A stretch of DNA of 64,000 bases from Vespa crabro (GCF_910589235.1 NC_060964.1:426571-490570); one strand, 5' to 3'; counted from the first letter of the stretch, positions 40,434-62,369 are shown. The notes: a model not told the origin generated them from the letters alone. A program made the numbers and translations.

Positions 40434-41946
40434 CAGAATTAGAAACAGAGATAGAGAAAGAGGAAGAGAGAAAGAGAAATAAACGCGAACGCGAAGCCCA
40501 CCGAAAATAAAAAATAATTTCGTCAACTCTTTATGAACGGCGAGGCAAAGAAAAAGAAAAAGTGAAGGTTCAAAGTATATAAGAATGAAAAAATGTAATG
40601 GAATAATAAAATGTCGACGAATCACCGAACCCCAATTCGCATGAGCTGTTAATCCAGCCTGGAACGTTCACAATGTTAAGTCGGACGAATGGGCTGTCGG
40701 TACTCCGGCTCTACTCACCTGAACCGGCCGTTGTTGCCACTCGGAGGGGGTGATCGTCGGCTGAACATGCCATAATCGTTGCCTCGGGAAAAGCCAGTAT
40801 CGCGCATGGATCCCATACCTAGAGGAGGCATAGGAGGCATTGGGTCTCGTCTTGGAGGTAGAGGTGGCATTGTCATTGGTGGAAAGTCTAGCCCGCACAT
40901 GGAAGTTCCCATGTCACAGGGCCCTGTCATACCCGTAAACCGCCTCTCGTAGAGATCCCTGGTGTCGTCAAAGCCCCTCCTGTCATAGTAGCTTTCGTAG
41001 TCCTGTTTGCAGAAAGAAAATTCCAAAAAAAAAAAAAAAAAAAAAAAAAAAGAAAAAAAAAAGAGAAAAGAAAAAAAAATTAAACTTCGAAGTGTACGAG
41101 GCTATACCAGGCTACATACGGCTAGCCCTAGCCTTTCGAAGCAACGATGTCACGATCGATTAACTCAAAATGTACTTACTCCAAAGCGGCCACCACCCAT
41201 TAGCCGGTCCCGAAGGAAAGGTGGTGGCGGCGGTGGAGGATACGGGTCACGTCCAAACATTCGGTCCCTGAATCCGTTCCTATCCGGTCCTCCTCCCATT
41301 CCGCCTTTTGGACATTCCTTGGACCAATGGCCTCCGCGTCCGCATCGGTAGCATTGTTCTGGATCTCCCATTCCTGGCCTTTGTCGTACTCTGCTAGTGG
41401 AAATTTGAACCTTCATAGGTTGACCGTCCACAATTTGCCCGTTAAGCTCCTTGATGGCATCATTCACATCACCTGTGGCTTCTAGATGGACAAATCCATA
41501 ATTTCTCACTATGTCGCATTCTACGACAGTGCCATATTTGGCAAACAATTCGCGCACTTGAGGTGCTTTTGTATTGTCTGTGAGATTGCCAACAAAGATT
41601 TTGGTCGTAGGAGTGTTGGGTCCTTTACGACTTTTAGCAGCTTCGCATTTTATGGGCTGACCATGAACTATATGTCCATTCAAATTTTGTATCGCATTTC
41701 TTCCTGCTTCTTCATTTTCCATATGCTAATAAACAGAATAAAGAGGAATTATGTTTATGTAGGTAAAACAAATTTAAAGTTTTTGCATGTTCGATGACTT
41801 ACCACAAATCCATAATTCTTAACAACATCACACTCTACGACTTTTCCATATTTCTCAAAAAGTGGCTTGATATCAGCATTTGATGTTTTATCAGCCAAGT
41901 TACCGATGAAAATTTTGAATGTACCAACGCTGCTAAAACCCGGCAT
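35208..41946 (-). CDS. lark: RNA-binding protein Lark (RBM4 family)
   Basis: RNA-binding protein with two RRMs and one CCHC zinc knuckle. In Drosophila it controls the circadian timing of eclosion and is needed in development; vertebrate relatives are RBM4/RBM4B. Five coding exons join in phase: 41946-41803, 41725-41180, 41002-40719, 37252-37205 and 35256-35208, giving 356 aa (Drosophila about 352). RRM1 has RNP2 IFIGNL (12-17) and RNP1 NYGFVHME (44-51). RRM2 has IFVGNL (91-96) and NYGFVHLE (123-130). The knuckle is CYRCGRGGHWSKEC (173-186). The tail has PYPPPPPPPFLRDR, YERRF, FSRRSPPPSG, DFSRDSFEER and RGPSPSRRFAPY. This order matches fly Lark to the last residues. The last two exons are tiny and lie 3.5 and 5.5 kb beyond exon 3. 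Confidence 0.95.
35590..37080. repeat. Cluster of AATA, TA and GA arrays in lark intron 4
   Basis: AATA units at 35590-35633, TA arrays at 36254-36310 and 36377-36412, and a GA/GAAA-rich block at 36880-37085. All lie between the last two lark exons. Confidence 0.9.
37205..37252 (-). CDS. lark: lark coding exon 4 (48-base microexon)
   Basis: The exon completes Ser, then RGMYEDFSRDSFEER, then two bases before the donor GTAAGT (37204). The motif matches the YEDFSRDAFDER part of fly Lark. The acceptor is TAGTAG, so the exon may start at 37252 or 37249, with or without one extra residue. A non-spliced read stops at TAA immediately after the donor AG. Confidence 0.88.
37303..37356. repeat. CAT/ATC trinucleotide array
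   Basis: About 17 CAT units starting about 50 bases upstream of the lark exon 4 acceptor, within the likely branch-point region. Confidence 0.95.
39379..39465. repeat. GA/GGGA array
   Basis: About 26 GA units, then GGGA and GGGG variants. Confidence 0.96.
40719..41002 (-). CDS. lark: lark coding exon 3 (Pro/Met/Arg-rich)
   Basis: 94 codons plus two bases, DYESYYDRRGFDD to SPPPSGNNGRF. The donor GTGAGT at 40718 is strong (phase 2). If not spliced, the next codon is TGA, giving a shorter tail. Confidence 0.94.
41180..41725 (-). CDS. lark: lark coding exon 2 (rest of RRM1, RRM2, zinc knuckle)
   Basis: 182 codons, HMENEEAGRNAIQNLNG to RLMGGGRFG. Acceptor TTTATTAG at 41726; donor GTAAGT at 41179, phase 0. 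Carries all core RNA-binding elements. Confidence 0.97.
41803..41946 (-). CDS. lark: lark coding exon 1 (RRM1, first part)
   Basis: 48 codons, MPGFSSVGTFKIFIGNLADK to NYGFV. The donor GTAAGT at 41802 cuts inside RNP1, phase 0. The leader probably begins at 41965 after an acceptor TTTTCTAATAG. Confidence 0.96.
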
Positions 41947-42457
41947 TTTCGGCTCGTTTTAGAACCTATTAGAAAAACATTTACTATATATATATAAAAT
42001 TATAAAAAACATTATCAAAACAAACAAACGTATTTAAAGTATAATCATAGCTTTGGCAAAAAAGAATTGGCATTAATATCTTTCATGTAATCATAAAAAA
42101 ATACAAAAATCATGACTAAATAAATCTTTTGATTAACTGAAAATCTCACTTATCTTAATATATCTCAATCATATATTAATTAACTAAATTTATGTGAAGT
42201 ATCATTATGAGAATAGCATTTTATAAGATTAAGTTTCTGCTTTTATTTCTGTAAACAAACAAAACAATCTTATGTTCTAACCAATACATGAGTAATACGA
42301 TTTCCGTATTAGATAAATAAAAGTACATGAAAAAACATGGTTTATTACACCACACAACGTAATAATTAACATAAAACTGTTAAAGGAAGAAATAAATAAT
42401 AGTTATAAGTGAATTTAAAGATAACGATTGTGCGCATAAACCTTCTAAATAGATTAT

Positions 42458-42556
42458 TCAAGTTTGAGCAAGTAAAGCGGGAATACCGCAAAGACGCTCA
42501 AGTTTGATTACAGCTCTGACGCTTTCATCCACCATTTGCTTGGCGATCTTCCACAT
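42458..42556 (-). other. 33-codon small ORF upstream of lark
   Basis: ATG at 42556 reads MWKIAKQMVDESVRAVIKLE and ends ALLAQT with TGA at 42460. It is GC-richer than its flanks and looks protein-like, but the start context (TAA before ATG) is weak. It lies in the first lark intron or leader. The function is unknown, and it may be chance. Confidence 0.25.
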
Positions 42557-42654
42557 TTACAATCACCAAAATGCCAAATATTTCGACACGCTCCACGTCG
42601 TTTGCGATTTCAAGTATATCGAGTATAAAAGTTAGAACGTTACGAAAAAAACAT

Positions 42655-43200
42655 ATATACCTTCTATTTTTATCCTCACTAAGCTAACTTGCGAGAATAT
42701 ATTACTACGAACGAGATCGCCCGGAATGCCGTGAAAGCACGTAGTAGTTCAACGCTCACTGACCTTCGTGAAATGGCGCGCGTGGCTTGCTCCTGCGAAA
42801 ATACAGCGCTTCCTTTTTGTAAACAACGAAAGAATATTTCTTTTGTGCGATACTATCCTTTATTTGTTAATATTCTTTGTTTTGGAAACACGATGTAATT
42901 GAAACAGCACCAAACGACACCAGCAACCAACCGTCAGAACATCCACACGAGAGAGATGAAATCAACGTAATGGCGGCGTCTCGCTTGCCGCGTCGTGTAA
43001 GAAATGTTCGGTGCTGCGATTCTATTGGTCAAGTCGGTCCAATCATACGATACGTTCTTAAACCTATCAAGAACGCGTCTCTTCCGGCGTAGTTAACTTG
43101 ACTATGTACACGGCGTTCCGTTAGCTTCTATACCGGCGTTGTTTTCCCAGTCTCCTTTACATTGACTTTACACGCAATAGTCTAACCGCCGCCATTTTTA
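42655..43200. promoter_or_regulatory. Candidate lark promoter with YY1/Pho-type and CCAAT motifs
   Basis: A CpG-rich block upstream of lark. YY1/Pho-like motifs are GTAATGGCGGC (plus, 42967-42977) and AAATGGCGGC (minus, 43197-43188). CCAAT motifs occur on both strands near 43025-43045. A minus-strand donor-like GAAG|GTATAT at 42661/42660 could end a non-coding first exon joined to 41965. Confidence 0.45.
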
Positions 43201-43935
43201 ATAACCCCAATTATAAACAACGCGGTTTCTAATGAGCTAATGATAATATGTTTTAATACATTTCTTCTGACACTTAACGCCGCACAAACAATTCTTCAAT
43301 TTTCCGGTTAATTTCGATTCGTTAATAGTTTGAAAATTGACCTCTCTTGGAATATACAATTTTTGATATAAAATTGTTCGTTTACGATCTAAGTTATGTC
43401 AAGAATCAAGCGTTTTTAAAATAAAGAATTTAAAGGCAAAAAACGAATAGAGATTTCGTAATGCGTGTAGCATGTGCATACATATTTAAATAATGATATA
43501 TATATGCATGCATGCATGCACGCACGAACGCACACACACACACAATTACTATTCTACATTGCTATACATATGTAATAGTTGATTCTTTGTTCTACTTTAG
43601 TAAAAAAAGTACATATATTGAACGTCGTATTACGCCGGATATTGTATTACATTCTCCAATTTTTTTTTTAGATTTTGTAAACAATAACACGTCACGTTTC
43701 AAATGACCTATGAAAAGAACTAAGTCTTCCGAAGAATACGTTATCATTTCTTATAACCCGTTACTACTTTTTGTTAAGACAGAGTACACGAAACAAATAA
43801 AAACAACAAAGATTTTATCAGAGAGATGTACGATAGCAATACATATTATATAATAGAATACAATTGAAATATTAATTTTGCATTTGATTTGTTTGTGATA
43901 AGAAATATATACATGATGTGCGTGTGCGCGCGCGC

Positions 43936-44193
43936 GTGTATGTATGTATGTATGTATGTATGTATGTATGTATGTATGTATGTATGTATGTATGAATGTA
44001 TGTATGTAATGTATGTATGTATGTATGTATGTATGTATGTATGTATGTATGTATGTATGTATGTATGTATGTATGTATGTATGTATGTATGTATGTATGT
44101 ATGTATGTATGTATGTATGTATGTATGTATGTATGTATGTATGTATGTATGTATGTATGTATGTATGTATGTATGTATGAATGTATGTATGTA
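43936..44193. repeat. TATG tetranucleotide array
   Basis: About 64 TATG (GTAT) units over 257 bases, broken by TGAATG and GTAATG variants at about 43993, 44008 and 44179. It is preceded by a CG/GT run and lies between tkv and lark. Confidence 0.98.
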
Positions 44194-44682
44194 CATTGAT
44201 AAATATGTCTGTAAAAAGTTGAAATGCAACATGATCGAATTTTTGGATCGTCTTACAAGACGACAAAGCGGAAAATTACCATCGCAAGAGTAAACTGCAT
44301 TCAGCAGTAGTAATGTGAGGATTGGAATAAGTGAGAAGAGGCAAAGGAATAACTATATAGACGAGTACACAGACGTGATGCGTCATTTACACTTGTACAG
44401 ATTTTACAATCGAAATAATCATTCGTAAAACGAGACTCACGTTGAAATTACTGTTTGAAATTTATTTCGTACGAAATAAAACCGTATCATTTTCGTTTTC
44501 AACGAAATAAGAAATAATGAGATAGAAAAAGCGGCAACGCCAGAATAAGACGAAATGGCGTAATCCGACAACGACATGATTCTTTTCCGATACAAGTCAT
44601 ACGAGTATTCTTCTCTATGTATTTTTTCGACAAATTGATAAAATACCTATAGATATAAATTTTTAATGTGTTGGGTACTCAC

Positions 44683-44859
44683 CAAGTCAGTAAATTCTGT
44701 AAAACAACGCGATACAATACGACGCGAACCTACACGCTTCCGAAATAAAAAATGGCCGCACCGAAACAGACCGGGAAGAGGAAGGCGGTGCGACAAAGCA
44801 ATTCCACTGATATGGCTCAGAGTTGCAAACTTGTGTATACGATCTCACTATACAAATGA
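44683..44859. promoter_or_regulatory. Possible bidirectional start site with a 35-aa plus-strand small ORF
   Basis: AAAATGGCCGC (plus, 44749-44759) is YY1-like. On the plus strand ATG 44752 opens MAAPKQTGKRKAVRQSNSTD, ending TGA 44857-44859. On the minus strand a first-exon-like stretch ends ACTTG|GTGAGT at 44683/44682. This may be a distal lark 5' exon or a separate transcript; neither is proven. Confidence 0.3.
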
Positions 44860-44929
44860 TATCATTACCAAATTTCATTACTACGCATGATTTTATTTTA
44901 ATAATAAAGTGAGAAAGCATTTTATTTAT

Positions 44930-47304
44930 TTCATAATCTTAAATTCTTCAAATATATTATAAAAGATCGTGAATTCCTTTTTTTTCTTTTATGTTGATGT
45001 AGGGATTTCAAAAAATTTGATTTGGCAATAGTGATCGACACTCCCTTTATCGGACCATAATTCTTTGCGTTCGATATTGTAGTTCTTGCATCTACACTAG
45101 AGACATCTACAATACCGGCTGAACTTACATTTCATATTTTAAGATATAAATTACAAAAGATCGTGTAACGTTTTTCTAATAACGTTAATTAATATATTAA
45201 AGATCAATGTCAGATTAAACAAATTGAAGATTTAAATCGATAAATATTTTTTATGTAGAAAATATCATCAGGATGTCAGAGACGAAATTTCATCTGATCT
45301 TTTAAATTAAACGCTATTAATAATCTTAAAAACATAGTATGTTTATATATACATATGTATATATATAATATGGATGTGTTTCAATTCAGAATTCGCGCGC
45401 GCGCAGTCTTATTAATCATAAAGAAATCAAGGACGTTATCCGTAAAATCGTTGCTATCTTTAGATTGTTATATTTTGAATATTCCGATAAATTAATGTAT
45501 TCTATTACAAAGAATGTTATAAGGAATGAATAGTATGCACTTGCAATAAATAAAATGAGCGTATCTGGAAAAAGATGATATTGTTTAATACTTGTTAAAA
45601 ATATAAATTTCATTACTTTCAATCAACTAGCTAATAACTACAATTTTTAATATAATTACAATGATCTTCCTACAGAAGATATAAGGTAATATGCAACAGT
45701 TATTCCCATATTATAGCACATGGGAATCATATTTAATAACATAACAATGTTGAGTCAACGACCAAAAGTCTGGCTTTATAGTTTATAAAATTATAGTAAC
45801 AACTTTTTCATGGTAAAATCTTTACAATTGAGTGCAATAGATATTATAAAGATATGCAAAAACCATATCACTTTGACAAATAATATCTTTTACATAACAT
45901 AATGATTATTGCACTATAAAGATAATTTGCAATTTAATACCTGATTTTAAATTGTTCTATGCTGCTCGTTACCTCATAGTGGAAAATAATAATATTTAGT
46001 AGCAAAAGATTGATCGCTATATAATTTAAGCGCAAGATGCATTAGTTTACCTTCATAAGTATGACTTTTTATAGTTTAGTTTGGTATAACAACCATAGAC
46101 TTAAAATCATTCTTTGACATTACAGCAACATTTTAATTGCTATTAGTTTAATTAATATGCTTGTTTGTACAAATTAGAAACCTAAATTATATACTGTACA
46201 GGTAATACAGATTAGTTTATGGCATTTGAAACTTATAGAACAAAATGACAAGAAGCAATTTCGATGATACGATATATTAACTTTTAACTGGTATATTATT
46301 TAATTCTTTAAGTTTATCGTTGATTTATCGTTCTTTTAAGTCAAAGTATAATTACCTATGGTAATACACAAGCCATAATAATTGTCTAAAAAAATTTTTG
46401 TAAATTTGTAAAATTATATGTTTTCAAAGTACTTTCTCACTGCTTGCATTTTACAATATATAGAATTTTCTATTAAATTAGTTAAAAGTTGATAAAAAAA
46501 TATGTGTTGTTACATTTAAAAGAATAATAAATTATACTATCCTGCAGTGGTCGATGTTTGTTAATTACAATATAATAAAATACCAATGCAAGTAGACGAA
46601 AAATCACATGATTTGTATCAAATAACAAAAAAGCCATAACATTATTATACAATCAGAGACATAAGAAAAACAATAAATCTTTTTCTTGTACTTCCATTTT
46701 TCTCAATGGAATAATATTTAATATCGATTTTCATTTTTTATATTTTGTAAGAATTTGTATTAATTTTCATAATTAATAACCATAACTAATCTCCATAAAA
46801 GCAATTGCCTCTAAAGATATTCAGAAACAGAACTAGCATACATTGATATATTAAAAATGGAGACAATTATAAACATACTTTTTTGAAATACTATTATTCA
46901 TATAGGTATTTTTTGAAAGTACTAAAATGTTTCATAATCTCTTAGGTTTATGTAATCTCTTATAGTAATTAAGATAGATGTAAAAGAACAGGCATTTGCA
47001 TATATGCGGTTTTTTTTAGTACATCCTAATTATGTGTCTTTAAATGAGTTTCATATTACCTATATGTATTTTTACTATATGCTGGATCTATTTCCAAATA
47101 TATAAACAGCTTTCTTCATGTTTAAAATGAACATCTTTGTGGAAATAATTATAGTTTTGTATCTAAGTAGTAGCCTTCGTTGATTAGATACTCAACCAAC
47201 TTTAATACAGTGAAACGCGCCAAAACTTTGACAAAAGCATGGCTTTGGCGCGATTCACGGGAAAAAAATTATATATATATATAATTTATATATATAATTT
47301 ATAT

Positions 47305-47349
<45 letters not shown>

Positions 47350-47623
47350 TATATCACGGTCACATTCGTAATTACTTTCAAATATTCACAATTTTCGTTC
47401 ATCATACATACACGCACACATCCATACAAACGGAGATGCAGATGCAGACGCAATGCACGCACATTCTTGTCCATCTTTATGTATTTGTAAATTTTAGTAC
47501 TCAGTCTTCAGGCTGCAGTCTGTCAATAGTTCTATGTACACAAAGGGCATATTTACAAGGGGTTAAACATATTTTTTTTATCTAGGAGATGAGAATAACA
47601 GTTTTGAGTAACGTTGCCAAGCA
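44930..47623 (-). other. Probable tkv 3' UTR and flank, AT-rich
   Basis: About 2.7 kb of AT-rich sequence without coding signal follows the tkv stop on the minus strand. It holds a TA-rich tract at 47265-47350 and one GC-rich palindrome at 47210-47258. The true 3' end was not located. Confidence 0.5.
47210..47258 (-). promoter_or_regulatory. GC-rich palindrome with inverted E2F-type sites
   Basis: Two 15-base arms (47210-47224 and 47244-47258) are complementary at 14 of 15 positions around a 19-base loop. The arms contain CGCGCCAAA and TTTGGCGCG, the E2F/DP consensus in inverted orientation. It would fold as a hairpin in the tkv 3' region. Confidence 0.7.
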
Positions 47624-57724
<10,101 letters not shown>

Positions 57725-58000
57725 TTTCTACACTCGAGAGCACATACTTCACTGTGACGTAGGGCGCTCAGCGTCGACTCGTAAGGCGCAGGCCACAGAC
57801 GCTTCGGTTAAACTCGGCTCGGTCCGTTTTCACTCGTCGGGACCGCACCGAACGGCAACGGTATTTAGTGGGGGTATATCTTCGTGCGACTTCGTTATTC
57901 TTCGTAAAGATCGAGTGAGAAGGAGAGAGAGAAAGAGATACAGTAACACACGATTTCGCGCTAAGACGTTCGTGGATTCGCGGTTGGGCTTCGATTCGAG
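57725..58000 (-). promoter_or_regulatory. Probable tkv 5' UTR / proximal promoter
   Basis: A CpG-rich block directly upstream of the tkv ATG with a CRE-like GTGACGTA (57754-57761). No TATA box seen. A second GC-rich block at 58480-58760 may hold an upstream non-coding exon. Confidence 0.4.
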
Positions 58001-58103
58001 TTGGGTCGAATGCTTGCCAATTCTTTGAAGAGGGATGCATACATACGTATGTACTCGATTTTTCACCTTCTATGAATTTACTGCACACATATATACATAT
58101 ATA

Positions 58104-58163
<60 letters not shown>

Positions 58164-58224
58164 CGATGATGTATAAAACGAAGAAAAAAGAAAAAAACAG
58201 CAAAAAGAAGAAAAAATGTATTGG

Positions 58225-58333
58225 TTTTTCAGCGAGAATTGCATCTTGTGTATATGTTGTGTGTCTATATATATATACGAGCGTATAAAAGCATATCAGC
58301 TTTTTCTAATCCGATGCAATTCCCGCTGAAAAA
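58225..58333 (-). ncRNA. Hairpin-forming inverted repeat (pre-miRNA-like or MITE-like)
   Basis: The arms at 58225-58245 and 58313-58333 are 21 bases each and complementary at 20 positions. On the minus strand the odd position is a G-U pair, so that strand folds better. The lower stem extends further with two mismatches. The loop is 67 bases and includes a small AAAAGC/GCTTTT stem. It lies 500 bases upstream of the tkv start. I recognise no known miRNA in either arm. A short inverted-repeat element is the main alternative. Confidence 0.4.
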
Positions 58334-58953
58334 TCAGTAAATTTCTTTTTGCTTTTTTTCTCTTTTCCCTTTTGTTTTATTTATCATCGATTATTCTTCT
58401 TGATTATCCTTCGTTAGACATTGTCGAGTAGATTTTAGAAGAGAAATTGTATAGACAGAAGAATATATTACGATGTTGAAGCTTGGTACGGACCTGGCAT
58501 CAGGTTGAAAAAGTGGGGGAAGAGCGCGCGACGGCGCCCTGTGGGCGCCACCGTGCCGCGACGAGCAGAGCCCCGAAGAGATCTTTCTTTCTCTTTCTCC
58601 TTTTCCCGCGTAACAAGCCACGACAGTATATACCAACCGACGGCTCCAGAGCTTTAAGAGAGTATGAGCCAAGAGGAGCAGTGAGGGGAGCTGCTGCTCC
58701 TTGGAAAGGCGCGAATGTCTATGCGTCTCGCGTCACCGTCAACGGAGAACTAGAACTCAGCTAGAATCTGAAATCTTTTTCTTGAGTCAAAGGAACGATA
58801 ATGATGTGACTATATTCTTTTTTCTTTATTTTTCTTTTTTATCAAAAGAAAAGAAATCTCGATCTCGTCCGAAGCTCATTATTACTTTTACGTGGTATAT
58901 TCTTTTTTATTTTCTTTTTCTTTTTATTATTTTCCTTTTTTTTTGCGGCTTGA

Positions 58954-59005
<52 letters not shown>

Positions 59006-62000
59006 TGTATTTATCTTGCGCTTTTGCGTTTTTAGAAACGTCGTTTTTCCATTAAAATTTTTCTCAAAAGGATTGCGGATGTTTACATCTCTCTTAATGT
59101 TTATTCATTTCTTAACGTATGATCGATCCTTTGAAATTGTTTTTCAATTAAATGCAACTCGAATCGCGTTTACATTAAAATGTTCGACTCGTGGAAATAA
59201 CGGTATCTAATGGGTCAATTAAACGCAAGTAAATTCTTAACGATGTTACGACTCCGTGAGGAGATTTGCACGGCACAAGAGTGAGGAAGCGGCGAAACTC
59301 GATGCGACCGTGAAAAGAAGGCGATTTCTTCGCCTCGAAAAGGAGATAGATCAAGTTGTGCAAGCTTGCAAAAGAAGTTTGATCGGGCTCGAGGGGATCG
59401 GTACTTATTTGCGTCTTTTCCTACGTTGTATCTCCTAGTTTAGTGCTTCCTTGACGTTTCTGTGAAAAAGAAAAAAAATAAAGAAGAAGAAGAAGTATCA
59501 GGCGAACATTGCTCTTCGACCGGTTAATTAGCGGGAGTGCGTGAGAATTTGAACGAATAGGAAGCGAGTATCTTGAAAGTCACTTCTTAGATCGTGAAGC
59601 GATTTGTGAAACGTTTATGACGATGTCGTTGAATTTTTTTTTTTATTTTTATTTATTGAAGTAGTTGATTACATTGCGTTTTCATTGAAAGTATATTTAT
59701 ACGAACGAGATAGTAACTACGTACCAGTTGATAGGTATAACTTTACGCTCGAACGACGTTGTACATCGACAGTCATTAGTATTCTTTTTAAAGTCGTTGA
59801 AAATCGATCGATCTGATCTTACCGAACCTGCTCTTACTAAGTTAACGAAAGCTTATAGATTCGTCAGTCATTATACTTCTTGCCGTAGGCTCTTCTTACA
59901 CGGAGATTACCAGTCGCTTAACTATACTTATTACCCTTTAATTAGTTAAAATCAACGACGTAGAACTTGAAACGAACGTTATACTCGAATACTTTGTACC
60001 ACGTGTTCTTTTTTTCTTTTCTTTCTCTTTTCGCGTATTTCCGTTGAAATATTTCCAACTAGGCCCAATATTTAGGTGGCTAAGTATTTAATTTAATATG
60101 TTCTTTGCGGTGCCATAAAAGTCCTCATCGTAACTGGTGGCCGCTTATTAATTGCACGAAGCGTGTGAGAGATCGAATGAGCTTAGTCGCGAGTCGTGAG
60201 AAATTTACTCGTTCTTAAAAAGTTTCCTGTTTAATGCTACATATAAATTAATTTCCCTTTAATTTTGTTCGCACGTTAGAAAATCATATTTATTTTTCCC
60301 AACACCTTCGGTTTATCGTTGTTCGATCTACATCGTAGATTAAAATCCAACGATTATCGTGATTCTTACGATGAAATGACATTAAATCAATTCGAAATGT
60401 TGAAGAAATTTTTATTATCCGATCGATATCAAATAATTGCGTATTAAACTCTAATATAACCGAGATAAAAAATAATTAACAATAAGTTAATGCAAATTAA
60501 TTCAAACGAAAATATCGGATCAATGAGGATTACTTATGACGATATATCCAAACTAATAATACGTAAACAGATTTAACAAATTCTTCTCTACATACGCAAT
60601 CTTTTCTAAGTAAAGAACGCTTAGTAAATTTTAATCGTAAAATAAATTCAACGGAAGCTTTATATAAAAACATTATTGAAAAAACAATCAAGACATCGTA
60701 CTGATTCTTATTAGATTTGCTTATTTATTTTTAAAATGGTTTTATAGATCGATACAGAATCAAAAGGATTTGTCATTTTCGTCGTTATCATTGATTTCTT
60801 TAAAGTTTCTCGCCTAACCTGTTGCCTGTCCATGTTTCTACTTTGCTCATATGTACCATATATGAAGGAAGGATCGCGATACAGATTGAAACGCGACGCT
60901 GCTTCGTTTCGCCGTTTAAACCACCTCCGTTATTACATACATGTATTTTTAGAGATGATGTTGAACGCTTTTATGGAAACGCGACTTCCGACACGTTCGA
61001 ACGCAACCATGCAGAAGTGTGCGCGCGCGAATGCGAGCTACGCACCCATGCGTTTTCAGCTTACGTTCCTTTTTCTCGATCGTTCAGTTCTTTGCGCTAT
61101 CTCTCATGACGATCCAATGCTATTCAGGTTTCTTTACTGCTCCACTATCTACTACTGACACTTGTATATTCGCGAAGATATAACTCGTGTACGATTGTAT
61201 ATTAATTTCCATGCGACACGTGTATCTACCTACTTATTTACTAGTCGAATATTTTAACGCAAACTTATTCGATTAGTTATGATTATCTTATCATATCGTT
61301 TCGTTTGACAATGTAATATATATATATGTATATATATATGTATATGTATATGTATATATAATATATTTCTTTTTTATTTATTTCTCTATTTTTTTATTTT
61401 TTCTTTTTTTATATACATTTAAGATTTTTCCGTATGTTAACGATTGTTTTTTCGATAGTTATGAAATCTTTCCGATTTTTAATATGATTCAGTTAAGTAT
61501 TTTGTTTTCTTTTTTAAAGACAACGAAGATATAAATTTGGGCGGTCGTTATTTTCTTTTCTTTTTTCTTTTTCTTTTTGCTTTCGTTTAATAAACATAAA
61601 AGAATTTTATTCGCAAGCGAAAAGAATTTCGTATGGATATATCGAGTTTCGCACGTTTTATATATTATATACACGATGATTTCTTATCATAATTTACTAA
61701 TAAGCGTTCGAAATCGCTGTTCGATCTTATTTACGACGAGCAGCGGGCGTCGTTCCGTTGATTATCAATACCATGACTCTGCCCTCTTCGCGACGTCCTC
61801 AGCACGTGTTTCTTTCGCGAATTATATACGCCGTTCTCTAACCTTTTATCGAATCGATTGAAAACAAGAGACACGATTTCATTCGTTTTTAAACTTGCCG
61901 TTTACATATTATGCTTGTATTACACGTTTCTCTGTTATGTTTAATCGACTTATTTAGTGAGAAAAACATGAAATAAAATTGTTGTCCGATCATGTTCGAT

Positions 62001-62031
62001 AATAACGATGGATTACGAGAATATGGTAATC

Positions 62032-62085
<54 letters not shown>

Positions 62086-62325
62086 TTTCTTTTATGAGGC
62101 TAGACGTGCGCGAACACGTTCGTACTTAAACGCGTTTATCGCTCATCAAAATGCAAATTATTATGCCGCACCGAAAATTATAGACGCATACTCATAAGTC
62201 CTGACACAATTTGTCTCTGGATCGTGAATCACTTAATTTTAGAGTACAAAGGACACTGTGTTTAAACTTTCTCTCTCTTTCTCTCATTTTCTATCTCTCA
62301 TTCTCTCATTTTCTCTTTTTCTCTC

Positions 62326-62369
<44 letters not shown>

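Larger units (their letters stand above)
37253..40718. other. lark intron 3
   Basis: GA arrays lie at 37888-37940, 39379-39465, 39788-39831 and 40364-40432 (CU in the lark pre-mRNA). A minus-strand TATATAAAG at 39300-39292 followed about 55 bases later by the donor-like GTATC|GTAAGT (39236/39235) resembles an internal promoter with a short first exon. The GC-richer stretch 39490-39720 has open frames on both strands that I do not recognise. Confidence 0.5.

Noticed and set aside
43751..44293. TYIHTYIH / MYVCMYVC repeat proteins
   Set aside because: Translations of the TATG tetranucleotide array on both strands.
58391..58672. Minus-strand frame starting MAHTLLKLWSRRLVYTVVAC, considered as an alternative tkv signal peptide
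   Set aside because: No donor in phase 1, which is required to join the tkv ectodomain exon; the exon at 57634-57724 fits exactly.
59256..59438. Basic plus-strand frame of 60 codons
   Set aside because: Begins at GTG rather than ATG and lacks any splice signal or homology that I can see.
60822..61158. Two overlapping plus-strand frames of 95 and 108 codons
   Set aside because: No recognisable motif, two frames open at once, no supporting splice or start context.
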